A stretch of DNA of 64,000 bases from Microterricola viridarii (GTDB taxonomy: Bacteria; Actinomycetota; Actinomycetes; Actinomycetales; Microbacteriaceae), in the NCBI RefSeq assembly GCF_900104895.1, contig NZ_LT629742.1, positions 3,224,001 through 3,288,000 on the forward strand, written 5' to 3'. Position numbers and translations under genes: made by a program. The number at the start of each line of letters is the position of its first letter. Position 1 is the stretch's first letter. Of the stretch, positions 25,762-33,917 are shown in pieces. Under the pieces are notes generated by a model. It was not told the origin of the DNA and made no database searches. It saw nothing but the letters and a program-made list of their open reading frames with translations.

Positions 25762-27510
25762 TCAGGGCTGGGCGGATGCCGCGCCGGCCTCGGCGTCCGT
25801 GTCGGCCGGGCGCTCCGCGTCCCGCTCCCATGGCGCGGGAAACGGGAAGTACTTCTCCAGAAACTCGGTCACGGCGGCCGTGCGTGTCTCGTTGGAGATC
25901 TCGGGCTTGCTGCCGTCGTTCAGGCAGAACATGTCCTGGTCGCGGCGTTTGACGAGTTTGTCCATAGCGGGCAGCGCCGAGCGCAGCGTCGTCTCGATGT
26001 ACTTGACCCGCGCGAGGGTCTGGGTGACGGCGTGCCCCGTCATCAGCGCGTAGTAGTGGTAGAACGAGTTCGTCACGGAGATGTCGGTGGCCGAGCGGAA
26101 CTGGCTGGCCGCGGTGCGGGCGAAGTCCTCGGCGAATTCCCGCTCCATGGTCTCGAGCACATCGGTGCGCAGTGGCGCGGCACAGTGCTCGAGGTGGCGG
26201 GTCGTCACCTTGCCGAAGCGCTGCTTGAGCAGCCGGCGGTTCACACGGGCTGCGTTCTCGAACCCGCTGCGGCTCGGGTTGCTCTCGCCGAGCCCGATCC
26301 GGGTGCCGGCCTCGACGAACTTCGTCACGCCGCCGGGCGAGAAGAACAGCTCAGGGCTGAGCGGGCGCCCGAAGAACATGTCGTCGTTGGAGTAGAGGAA
26401 GTGCTTCGCGATGCCCGGGATGTGGTGCAGTTGCGACTCGACCGCGTGCGAGTTGTGGGTGGGCAGGGCGTCCGGGTTCTGGAAGAACTCCTCGCTGCGC
26501 ACCACGGTGACCCGCGGGTGCTCGCCGAGCCAGGCCGGCACCGGGGAGTCGGTGGCGATGAAGATGCGGCGCACCCACGGGGCGAAGAGGTAGACGCTGC
26601 GCAGGGCGTACTTCAGCTCGTCGATCTGCCGGAAGCGCGCGTCGGAGTCGTCGCCGTCACCGACGACGTAGCCGGCCATGCGCGCCGCCCGCGCCCGCTG
26701 GAACGCGGCGTCGCTGCCGTCCACCCAGGAGAAGACCATGTCGATGTCGAAGCTGACATCGCTGGCCAGCTCGGCGAACATGTGCTCGAGGGTGCGCCAG
26801 CGGCGCCCGTAGAGCTCGACGGTGTCTTCGACCGCCTCATGCCGGGGCATGCGCGCGCGCATCAGGGCGTTCTCGCGCGGCGCGACGATCTCGTCGTCGC
26901 CGAAGCGCCAGAGCTCCAGCTGGAAAGCGGTCTCCGGCCCGTACCGCAGACGGCCAATCGGTTCGACGCGGGGGCGGTAGAGGCGGAAGACCGCGGCCTT
27001 GCGCGCCGGGGACAGCACACCGTCGGCGAGCAGCACGGAGGGTTTGCCCGGCCGGTCGAGCGTCGCGGAGTAGAAGGGCTCGTCGCGAAACGCCTCGGCG
27101 AGCGCACGGCTCAGCGCCCTGCGCTGGCGGCGGTCCACGGCGATCACCGGCCGGTCGTTGTCGCCGCGCACGAGCAGGAAGTCGATCCCGGCGTCGATGA
27201 GCGCCGCCCGCACCGCGAGGAGGTCGTCGACCATCGACTCCTGCGGCGTGAAATGCCCGGAGGTGAGGGTGTACTCGCCGCGGCGCAGCACGAGGTCGGT
27301 GCGGGCGAAGCGCGGCGGCGTGCCACCCCCGAGGGGCACGGTCGGCTCAGTCTGACGGCGCAGGACCGGTTCGGGTTCTGCGCTCAGAAAGCCGTGCCGT
27401 TCACGTTCGGGGGCGAGGGCCCTGGCGTCGTCGCTGCGGGCGAAGGCCGCCGGCTTGCTCTGGTCGCCCAGCGGGTGGAGTGTTTCGGTGTCACGCGGGC
27501 GGTCTGTCAT
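25762..27510 (-). CDS. Stealth-family sugar-phosphate transferase
   Basis: About 582 aa, with the Stealth conserved regions: CR1 starting LVLRRGEYTLTSG (about residue 75), CR2 with DIDMVFSWVDGSD (about 250) and LKYALRSVYLFAPWVRRIF, CR3 with NDDMFFG and the following region with SFYHYY. Stealth proteins transfer hexose-1-phosphate to build phosphodiester-linked capsule or wall polysaccharides and are cytoplasmic or membrane-associated. The start (27510) is not certain; upstream in-frame ATGs exist but similarity begins later. No other capsule gene is adjacent, so its polymer is unknown. Confidence 0.9.
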   Translation of the reverse strand: MTDRPRDTETLHPLGDQSKPAAFARSDDARALAPERERHGFLSAEPEPVLRRQTEPTVPLGGGTPPRFARTDLVLRRGEYTLTSGHFTPQESMVDDLLAVRAALIDAGIDFLLVRGDNDRPVIAVDRRQRRALSRALAEAFRDEPFYSATLDRPGKPSVLLADGVLSPARKAAVFRLYRPRVEPIGRLRYGPETAFQLELWRFGDDEIVAPRENALMRARMPRHEAVEDTVELYGRRWRTLEHMFAELASDVSFDIDMVFSWVDGSDAAFQRARAARMAGYVVGDGDDSDARFRQIDELKYALRSVYLFAPWVRRIFIATDSPVPAWLGEHPRVTVVRSEEFFQNPDALPTHNSHAVESQLHHIPGIAKHFLYSNDDMFFGRPLSPELFFSPGGVTKFVEAGTRIGLGESNPSRSGFENAARVNRRLLKQRFGKVTTRHLEHCAAPLRTDVLETMEREFAEDFARTAASQFRSATDISVTNSFYHYYALMTGHAVTQTLARVKYIETTLRSALPAMDKLVKRRDQDMFCLNDGSKPEISNETRTAAVTEFLEKYFPFPAPWERDAERPADTDAEAGAASAQP

Positions 27511-27640
27511 CGAAGCGGCCCCTCTGCACATCGGCCAGAGCATGCGCGCCTCTGCCACGCGGCGCGTGCGGCGACCCAAGATGGCTGATCACAGACTAGC
27601 CTGCGGGCCCACAGGGCTCGCCGATGCGCGCATCCGGCGG

Positions 27641-27895
27641 CTACCGGCTCCAGCCAATCTCGGGCACGTGCTGCGCCGAGTAGCGCGGGTGCGGGATGAC
27701 GGTGAGCGGCTCGGTCGGCGGCCCGAAGTCGGGAAGCGGCGGCACGGCGGGTTCCGGCTTGGCCTCGGCGCGCAGGCGTGCAGTGCGTGCGGGCCGTGCT
27801 GCGGCGGCATCCGCCCGACGGCGGGCGACGCGATGCTCGATGGCGGCGCCGCGCTCGTTCAGTGCGCGGACAATGGACTCGAACTCGTCGTACAT
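27641..27895 (-). CDS. Small hypothetical protein
   Basis: 84 aa from ATG 27895 (MYDEFESIVRALNERGAAIE), with GGAG 8 bases upstream. The N-terminal part is a charged helix; the rest is rich in Ala, Arg and Pro and ends in HPRYSAQHVPEIGWSR. No known family. An upstream in-frame extension to 28018 has no ribosome binding site. Confidence 0.55.
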   Translation of the reverse strand: MYDEFESIVRALNERGAAIEHRVARRRADAAAARPARTARLRAEAKPEPAVPPLPDFGPPTEPLTVIPHPRYSAQHVPEIGWSR

Positions 27896-28036
27896 GTGGG
27901 GGCTCCAGAGGGGGAAGATGGCTACCGACACACACTCCTCCCCCTGGCATCCGCACAGATCAGGGCAGCACCCCGAGCGCGCTGCGGGAGAGCACTGAAG
28001 CCCGCCTGCGTGCAGCAACGGCTCCGCGAACCGCGC

Positions 28037-28720
28037 TCAGGCGTGCAGCAGTCGCAGCCGCCGCTCAGCCTCCGGCTCCAGCGCCGCCCGGGTGTGCTCG
28101 CCGAGCCCGAGGCCCGTTGCGCGCTCCAGGTCGGCCCGCGTGTCGACGTCGGCGCGCACGGTGGACTCCGGGCCGAGCGCCAGCGCCTCGTGCCCCGCCT
28201 GCACGTGGCGGGCGAACGAACCGCTGCCGAAGGCGGGCTCCAGCCGGGCGCCGGGGCGCGCGGTCAGGAGCGTGGTGCCGGTGCCGTCGTGGTCGGCGAC
28301 GACCGCCTGCTGGTGCCGGCCGGCGGCGACGAGGGCGCCCGCCAGCTCGGTGGGGCGGAGGGCCGGCAGGTCGCCGAGCATCACGGCGAGGCCGCGGCCG
28401 CCGTGCTCGCCCCTGGCGGCGCGGAGACCGAGCCGGATCGAGGGGTTCAGGCCCTGCACGGCTCCCTGCCGCACGATGCGCAGGGTCGTGTCTTCCGGGC
28501 GCACGAGCGGCCGCAGCGCCGCCTCCAGCGTGTCGTCATCGGTGACCACGAGCACCGAGGAGACGCCTCCGGTGCGGGATGCCGCGACGATGGTGTCCAG
28601 GGCGATGGCCCTGGCCAGCTCCGGCGTGCCGTCGGCGAGTCGGCTCTTGGCGGTGTCCGAGCGGCGCACCGGGATGACCAGCGACCAGTGCAGCGCACCG
28701 AGGTCACGTTCGAGACCCAT
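28037..28720 (-). CDS. cofC: CofC-like 2-phospholactate guanylyltransferase (F420 biosynthesis)
   Basis: A 227-aa nucleotidyltransferase of the CofC/FbiD type, which activates phospholactate or phosphoenolpyruvate with GTP to start the side chain of coenzyme F420. Signatures: SLVIPVRRSDTAKSRL at the start, ALDTIVAA, VLVVTDDD, GLNPSIRLGL, MLGDLPALRP and AVVADHDGTGTTLL. GGAGGAGG precedes the ATG at 28720. It implies that this organism makes F420, in line with the PPOX protein at 16872. Other F420 genes are not in the window. Confidence 0.9.
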   Translation of the reverse strand: MGLERDLGALHWSLVIPVRRSDTAKSRLADGTPELARAIALDTIVAASRTGGVSSVLVVTDDDTLEAALRPLVRPEDTTLRIVRQGAVQGLNPSIRLGLRAARGEHGGRGLAVMLGDLPALRPTELAGALVAAGRHQQAVVADHDGTGTTLLTARPGARLEPAFGSGSFARHVQAGHEALALGPESTVRADVDTRADLERATGLGLGEHTRAALEPEAERRLRLLHA

Positions 28721-28812
28721 GGCTCCTCCTCCGCGACGGCAGCTCGTCCACAACAGCTTCTGGTTCCACGGTAGCGGCAATATCGTCGGCCCGGCCCGGG
28801 CGGCCGCCACGA

Positions 28813-28846
28813 ACAGAGGCACCCGCGAGATCGTGGGTGCCTCTGT
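28813..28846 (-). terminator. 12-bp hairpin after the AhpD-fold gene
   Basis: Perfect 12-bp arms ACAGAGGCACCC/GGGTGCCTCTGT with a 10-base loop, 33 bases after the last gene of the seven-gene operon. No U tract. It separates that operon from cofC, so cofC is probably a separate transcript. Confidence 0.65.
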
Positions 28847-28878
28847 GCGCGCCGGCGTTGTGCGCCGGAACGCGGCCG

Positions 28879-29517
28879 CTACGGCGTCGCCGGCGCCTCG
28901 GGTTCTCCGAGGCTCAGCATCAGCCGGTTGGCCCAGCTGAAGAACGCGGATCCGTGGATGACGTCCGCGATCTCGAGCGGGTCGAGTCCCTGTGCGCGCA
29001 GCTCGGCGATGTGTCCGGCGGTCAGCGCGACCGGGGTGCTGGCGAGGGCGACGGAGGCGTCGACGATGGCCCGCCAGCGCGGGTCGAGCGCGGCTTCCGT
29101 GCCCTCGTCGAGCAGGCGCTGCACGTCGTCGCTGCGCTTGGAGTGATGGCTCGCGAAGCGCGAGTGCACGCTGGCGCAGAAGATGCAGCCGTTGTGCCTG
29201 CTCGTGGCCGTGGCGGCGAGCTCGCGCTCGGCCCGCGGCAGGCCCTCCTTGGTGTTGTAGAAGATGTCCTTGTCGGTGCGGGTACGGGCGCCGAGGATCT
29301 CAGGGTCGCGGGCCAGCAGCGCGAAGTAGGGCGACTTGGCGCGCGAGGCGTCGACGAGGCCCGTCCAGTGCCGCTCCTCGAACTCGGATTCCGGCAGCGG
29401 TTCCAGCCACGGCACCCAGCCGAGCTCGGCCTGTGTGAAGGCGACGGGGCGGTCGAGGTCCGCGTGTTCGATCACGGCCTCGGGCGCGACGGCTGCGGGT
29501 GTGGACGAGGTGGTCAT
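28879..29517 (-). CDS. Alkylhydroperoxidase-domain protein (Avi_7169-like family)
   Basis: A 212-aa AhpD-fold protein. The redox centre CxxC-x3-H is visible in NGCIFCASVHSRF. The N-terminal half (PVAFTQAELGWVPWLEPL) is typical of the Avi_7169-like family, which I recognise by memory and by its standard neighbours. Last gene of the operon; its start overlaps the preceding CMD gene stop as ATGA. Probably reduces a peroxide or disulfide made by the luciferase-like enzyme, or acts directly on the imported compound (inference). Confidence 0.85.
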   Translation of the reverse strand: MTTSSTPAAVAPEAVIEHADLDRPVAFTQAELGWVPWLEPLPESEFEERHWTGLVDASRAKSPYFALLARDPEILGARTRTDKDIFYNTKEGLPRAERELAATATSRHNGCIFCASVHSRFASHHSKRSDDVQRLLDEGTEAALDPRWRAIVDASVALASTPVALTAGHIAELRAQGLDPLEIADVIHGSAFFSWANRLMLSLGEPEAPATP

Positions 29518-30131
29518 GACAGGAGCTCCAATCCGGCGACAACGCGAATCTGAAAGGTGAGGAAGGCGACGAGCTGGGAGAGCGTGACGATGTCACTCGT
29601 GCTCCACCCGGCGTCGAGCAGCGCCTGCAGCGCGGCGGGGCTGGCCTCGCGCGGGCGGAAGACGAGCAGGTGGGCGTGGTCGAGGGCTGCGGACAGGCGC
29701 ACGCCGAGCACGTCCCGACGCTCGGGGGCGACGCGGTAGCGGAGCCCCTCGCTGTCCTCGACGCTCAGCGGGCCGGCCGGGTAGGCGCCGTAGGGGCCGC
29801 TGGTGCGGGCCGCGGCGATCTCGGTGGCGACGGCCTGCGGCAGCGCGCGCGCCGACTCGTCGGCGACCGGGGCGGCGGCCGCGCTGAGCAGCTGCTCGGC
29901 GTAGTACCGCTCCGTCGGGGCCGAGGCGTGCAGCCCCGCGACGAAGGCGGCGACCGCGAGGCGCTCGACGGCGCTCACCGTGCCGGGGTGCTCAGGGGTG
30001 AACAGCGCGTCATAGCTGGCCTGCGCATTGGCGCGGGTGACGGGGCGGCGGGCGCGCAGCTCGTCGATGGCCGAACCCGGGGTGACCCCGAGCAGCTCAT
30101 CAATCACGTCGGGCGGGGTGATGGTGGTCAT
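29514..30131 (-). CDS. CMD-domain protein (Avi_7170-like family)
   Basis: A 205-aa carboxymuconolactone-decarboxylase-fold protein beginning DVIDELLGVTPGSAIDELRA and ending VTLSQLVAFLTFQIRVVAGL. Unlike its downstream partner it has no CxxC pair, so it is unlikely to be a peroxidase by itself and may pair with it as a catalytically different subunit. Overlaps both neighbours by 4 bases. The combination of this family with an Avi_7169-like protein and a KPN_01858-like monooxygenase is a recurring uncharacterised gene set. Confidence 0.82.
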   Translation of the reverse strand: MTTITPPDVIDELLGVTPGSAIDELRARRPVTRANAQASYDALFTPEHPGTVSAVERLAVAAFVAGLHASAPTERYYAEQLLSAAAAPVADESARALPQAVATEIAAARTSGPYGAYPAGPLSVEDSEGLRYRVAPERRDVLGVRLSAALDHAHLLVFRPREASPAALQALLDAGWSTSDIVTLSQLVAFLTFQIRVVAGLELLS

Positions 30132-31258
30132 GCGTGTGCTCCTGTTCTGGTGTGTGCGGCGGATTCGCCAGCGAGTGATTCGAGCGAACGGTGCCCGATG
30201 CCGAGCGCGGGCGCGACCTGGGTGGCGATGAGCTCGATCGAGCGCAGCACCAGCTCGTGCGGCGGGTCGACGGAGTGCACCTGGAAGACGACGTCGCTGA
30301 CGCGGTCGAGGCTGCGGTCGGCCGCGAGCGATTCGATCACGTCGTCGACGGTGCCGATGTGCGTGTCGAGGCCGGCGATCAGATCTTCGAGGGAGTCGCC
30401 CTCGATCTGCTGGCCGCCGGCGCGGAAGCCGGCTGCCGCCCGCCGCAGGTTCGGCTCGGCGATGCGCAGCGCCTCTGCGCGGTCGTCGGCGACGAAGAGC
30501 GTGCGGGAGGCCATGATGCGCGGCGTCGCCCCGGCCGGGAGGGCCTCGTAGTAGGCGTCGACGATGGGGCGTTGGATGTCGTCCAGGCTCGCGCGGGGAG
30601 ACCCGGGCGGCCGCGGCTGGGTGCGGGAGAGCATCAGGCCGTCCCCCGCTGCGGCGGCCCGGCTGCCGCCGGCCACCGAGAACGTCGCCTGCCAGAGTTT
30701 GCCGCCGAGCTGCGGTGCCGCCGGGTAGAGCCGGTTCTCACGGCCGGCGGCGAAAGCCGCGGCGAGCGCTGCGGCATCCGCCGAGGCGCCCGCCCCGAGC
30801 GGGAGGCCGGCGAAGGCGTCGCGCAGCACGGCGAGGTGGTCGGCGAAGATCGCGCCGCGGTCCTCGCTGCGCTTGCCGAAGGCGGCGAAGGAGGAGGCGG
30901 TGCCGCCCGACCCGACACCGAGTTCGAGCCGCCCGCCGGCGAGCAGGTCGAGCACGGCCGCATCCTCGGCGACCCGCACCGGGTCCTCCAGCGGCAGCGT
31001 CACGATGCCGGTGCCGAGCCGGATCGTCGAGGTCTGCGCGGCCACATGGGAGAGGAACACGAGCGGCGCGGGAAGTCCGCCCTCGCTGGCGCTGAAGTGG
31101 TGTTGGGCGACCCAGGCCGAGTCGAAGCCGAACCGCTCGGCGGTGCGGATCTGCTCGGTCGCGAGTCGGTAGCGCTCCCCCGGTGTCGCCTCGTCGAGCA
31201 GGCGGGTGAAGAATCCGAGGCCGCGTCGGGCCGGCGGTGCTGAAGCGATGTCGCTCAT
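30128..31258 (-). CDS. Luciferase-like FMN-dependent monooxygenase (KPN_01858-like)
   Basis: A 376-aa TIM-barrel luciferase-like oxidoreductase (GLGFFTRLLDEATPGERY at the start, FDSAWVAQHHFSASEGGLPA, RLGTGIVTLPLEDPVRVAEDA, ELGVGSGG). The AQHHFS segment corresponds to the flavin/substrate-binding loop of bacterial luciferase-like enzymes. Needs reduced FMN from a separate reductase, or possibly F420. Start and stop both overlap neighbours by ATGA. Likely oxidises the compound imported by the ABC transporter of the same operon. Confidence 0.88.
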   Translation of the reverse strand: MSDIASAPPARRGLGFFTRLLDEATPGERYRLATEQIRTAERFGFDSAWVAQHHFSASEGGLPAPLVFLSHVAAQTSTIRLGTGIVTLPLEDPVRVAEDAAVLDLLAGGRLELGVGSGGTASSFAAFGKRSEDRGAIFADHLAVLRDAFAGLPLGAGASADAAALAAAFAAGRENRLYPAAPQLGGKLWQATFSVAGGSRAAAAGDGLMLSRTQPRPPGSPRASLDDIQRPIVDAYYEALPAGATPRIMASRTLFVADDRAEALRIAEPNLRRAAAGFRAGGQQIEGDSLEDLIAGLDTHIGTVDDVIESLAADRSLDRVSDVVFQVHSVDPPHELVLRSIELIATQVAPALGIGHRSLESLAGESAAHTRTGAHA

Positions 31259-32961
31259 GCTGAGAACTCCTTGACTGATGGCACTGCTGCGAGCAGTTGT
31301 TGGGTGTATTCGTGTTGTGGGTTGCCGAAGATCTGGGTGGCGCTGCCGGTCTCGACGGCCCGGCCGCGGCTCATCACCGACACCGTGTCCGAGATCTGCC
31401 TGACGACGGCGAGGTCGTGCGAGATGAAGAGGTAGCTGAGGCCGAGCTCGGCCTGCAGGCTCTCCAGCAGCCGCAGGATCTGCGCCTGCACCGTGACGTC
31501 GAGGGCGGAGACGGCCTCGTCGAGCACGAGGATCTCTGGGTTCACCGCGAGCGCCCTGGCGATGGCGACCCGCTGGCGCTGGCCGCCGCTCAGCTCCCGG
31601 GCCCTCCGGCCGAGCACGGTGCTCGGCAGGGCGACGAGGTCGATGAGCTCGGCCGCCCGGATGCCGCGGCCGCGGCGGTCGGCCAGCCCGAAGTTGCGCA
31701 GCGGCTCTGCGACGATCTGCTCGATGCTCTGCCGCGGGTCGAGCGAGCCGAACGGGTTCTGGTAGACGAGCTGGATGCGCCGGCGCAGCTGCCTGCGCCG
31801 CTCTCCGCGGAACTTCGCGACGTGCTCGCCGTCGATGATGATGCATCCGGATGTCGGCTCGGCCAGCCCCACGACGGCGCGGGCGGTCGTGGTCTTGCCC
31901 GATCCGGACTCCCCCACGATGGCGTGCGTCGTGCCGCGGCGCAGCCGGAACGAGACGCCGTCGACGGCGCGGAAGGCCTGGGCGCCGCGCCCGAACTCGG
32001 TCACGAGGTCTTCAACCTCGACGGCGTAGTCCACCTCGGGCGCCGCCGAGGCGTCGCGCAGGAACAGCGGGGCCTGCTGGGGGCGCGGTGTGGCGCGCGC
32101 CGGGGCGAGGTGGAAGGAGGGGGCGTCGGCGAAGAGGCGCTTGGTGTACTCGCTCTCTGGCTGGGCGATCACCGCGCGGGTCTCGCCCTGCTCCTGGATG
32201 CGGCCGTGCTGCAGCACGACGATGCGCTCTGCGCGCTCGGCGGCGACGCCGAGGTCGTGGGTGACGAAGAGGATCGCGGTGCCGAACTCGGCGCGGAGCT
32301 CGTCGAGCAGGTCGAGGATCGTCTTCTGCACGGTGACGTCGAGGGCGCTCGTCGCCTCGTCGGCGATGATCAGCTCCGGCTGCAGCGCGATCGCGATGGC
32401 GATGAGCACGCGCTGCCGCATTCCGCCGGAGAGCTCGTGCGGGTACTGCGCGGCCCGGCGCTCCGGCTCGGGCAGGCCCACCCGGGTGAGCAGCTCCAGC
32501 ACGCGGGCGCGCTGAGCGGCCTTGTCACCGCGCTTGTGGATCTGCAGCACCTCGGCGATCTGGGCCCCGATCGTGCGCACCGGGTTGAGCGAGCTGGACG
32601 GGTCCTGCGGGATCAGGCCGATGCGGGCGCCGCGCACGCTCTCCAGCCGCTTCTCGCTCCAGTCGGCGATGTCGACGCCGTTCAACACGATGCGGCCGCT
32701 GTCGCGGTGGGCGTTCTCGGCGAGGAGGCCGATGACGGCCTGGGCGGTCGTGGTCTTGCCTGAGCCCGATTCGCCGACGAGGGCGACGACCTCGCCCGGC
32801 CGCACGGTGAAGCTGACGTCGTGCACGACCCGGCTCAGGCCGACGGCGGTGCGGTACGAGACGTTGAGCCCCTCGACGGCGAGAACGGGGACCTCCGCTG
32901 CGCTCCGGTCGCTCGGTCCAGCGTGGGTTTCCGCGATCGCTGCGGCATCCTGCTGCGTCAT
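31255..32961 (-). CDS. Peptide/opine-type ABC transporter double ATPase
   Basis: A 568-aa protein with two complete ABC ATPase domains of the DppD and DppF types in tandem. Each has a Walker A (GESGSGKTT at about residues 64-72 and again in the second half), a signature (LSGGMRQR; LSGGQRQR) and Walker B (LIIADEATSALD; ILVLDEAVSALD). The second Walker B carries V instead of the usual T after the catalytic E-A, a common natural variant. Start ATG 32961 overlaps the DppC-like stop. It powers uptake through the two permeases of this operon. Confidence 0.94.
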   Translation of the reverse strand: MTQQDAAAIAETHAGPSDRSAAEVPVLAVEGLNVSYRTAVGLSRVVHDVSFTVRPGEVVALVGESGSGKTTTAQAVIGLLAENAHRDSGRIVLNGVDIADWSEKRLESVRGARIGLIPQDPSSSLNPVRTIGAQIAEVLQIHKRGDKAAQRARVLELLTRVGLPEPERRAAQYPHELSGGMRQRVLIAIAIALQPELIIADEATSALDVTVQKTILDLLDELRAEFGTAILFVTHDLGVAAERAERIVVLQHGRIQEQGETRAVIAQPESEYTKRLFADAPSFHLAPARATPRPQQAPLFLRDASAAPEVDYAVEVEDLVTEFGRGAQAFRAVDGVSFRLRRGTTHAIVGESGSGKTTTARAVVGLAEPTSGCIIIDGEHVAKFRGERRRQLRRRIQLVYQNPFGSLDPRQSIEQIVAEPLRNFGLADRRGRGIRAAELIDLVALPSTVLGRRARELSGGQRQRVAIARALAVNPEILVLDEAVSALDVTVQAQILRLLESLQAELGLSYLFISHDLAVVRQISDTVSVMSRGRAVETGSATQIFGNPQHEYTQQLLAAVPSVKEFSA

Positions 32962-33917
32962 TTCTTCTTCTCCCCACGAAGCGAGTGGCTGATGCGGTTG
33001 GCGGCGAGCACGACGACCACGACGACGAGGCCGGGGAAGGTCGTGAGCCACCACGAGGTGGCGATGTAGTTGCGGCCGTCGGCGACGAGCAGCCCCCACT
33101 CCGGCGTGGGCGGCGGTGCGCCGTAGCCGAGGAAGCCGAGGGTGGAGATCGCGAGGATGGCGACGCCGAACTGCAGGGCGGCCAACGAGACGACCGCGCC
33201 GAGCGAGTTCGGCAGCACGTGCCGCCAGAGCACGGCCAGGAAGCGCCCGCCGCTGCCGAACGCGGCCTCGACGTAGTCGCTGCGGCGCACCCGCACCACC
33301 TCGCTGCGGGAGAGCCGGGCGAAGGCCGCGACGCTGCCGATTCCGACGGCGATGGCGGCGTTGATGGTGCCGAAGCCGAGCAGGATGATGATGCTCAGGG
33401 CGAGGAGCAGGCCGGGGATGGAGAGCAGCACGTCGACGATGCGCATGAGGATCGCGTCGAGCACCCCGCCGGTGGAGCCGGCGATCACGCCGATGGCCGT
33501 GCCGAGCACCAGCCCGACGCCGACCGCGACGAGCGCGCCGGTGAGCGATTGGATCGCGCCGTAGATCACGCGCGCCAAGAGGTCGCGGCCGAGCTGGTCG
33601 GTGCCGAAGAGGTGCGCGAGGCTCGGCGCCTGCAGCTTGTCGGCCGGGACGCCGACGAGCGGGTCGTGGCCGGTGAACAGCCAGGGCGCGATCGCCCAGG
33701 CCAGCACGAGGCCGAGCACCAGCCAGGCCAGCAGCAGGCTGGGGCGGATGGCGCGGAGGCGGCGCCACACCCCGTTGGTCGAGTAGGCCGCCTGCGGCCG
33801 TATCGAGACCTCGTGGGCGGATGCCGGGGCCGCAGTGTCGGCCAGCGAGGTCTCGATACGCTCGTTCCTCGGTACTCGACCAACGTGGGCGGCTGTCTGC
33901 TCGGTGTCGATGCTCAT
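32958..33917 (-). CDS. ABC transporter permease, DppC-like, with repeat-derived N-terminus
   Basis: A 319-aa permease with one N-terminal and about five further membrane spans, and the Dpp-type loop YVEAAFGSGGRFLAVLWRHV. The start ATG 33917 overlaps the DppB-like stop as ATGA, so the first about 50 residues are translated even though 33849-33882 and 33776-33810 inside them are copies of the intergenic REP-like family A. The repeat copies encode VGRVPRNERIETS and EVSIRPQAAYSTN. This cytoplasmic tail normally tolerates variation. Confidence 0.92.
   Translation of the reverse strand: MSIDTEQTAAHVGRVPRNERIETSLADTAAPASAHEVSIRPQAAYSTNGVWRRLRAIRPSLLLAWLVLGLVLAWAIAPWLFTGHDPLVGVPADKLQAPSLAHLFGTDQLGRDLLARVIYGAIQSLTGALVAVGVGLVLGTAIGVIAGSTGGVLDAILMRIVDVLLSIPGLLLALSIIILLGFGTINAAIAVGIGSVAAFARLSRSEVVRVRRSDYVEAAFGSGGRFLAVLWRHVLPNSLGAVVSLAALQFGVAILAISTLGFLGYGAPPPTPEWGLLVADGRNYIATSWWLTTFPGLVVVVVVLAANRISHSLRGEKKK
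33776..33810. repeat. REP-like repeat family A, copy inside a coding region
   Basis: 35 bases with ends TGGTCGAGTAG and CGTATCGAGACC and a different core, the exact inverted repeat GGCCGC-CT-GCGGCC. Lies in the N-terminal coding part of the DppC-like gene, in inverted orientation to the copy at 33849. Confidence 0.85.
33849..33882. repeat. REP-like repeat family A, second copy inside the same coding region
   Basis: GGTCTCGATACG ... TACTCGACCA around the core CTCGTTCCTCG, one base different from the copy at 12904-12937. Together with 33776-33810 it makes an inverted pair 38 bases apart. Confidence 0.85.

Noticed and set aside
28037-31258. CofC as part of the monooxygenase operon
   Set aside because: A 158-base gap with a perfect 12-bp hairpin separates them, so common transcription is not supported by sequence.
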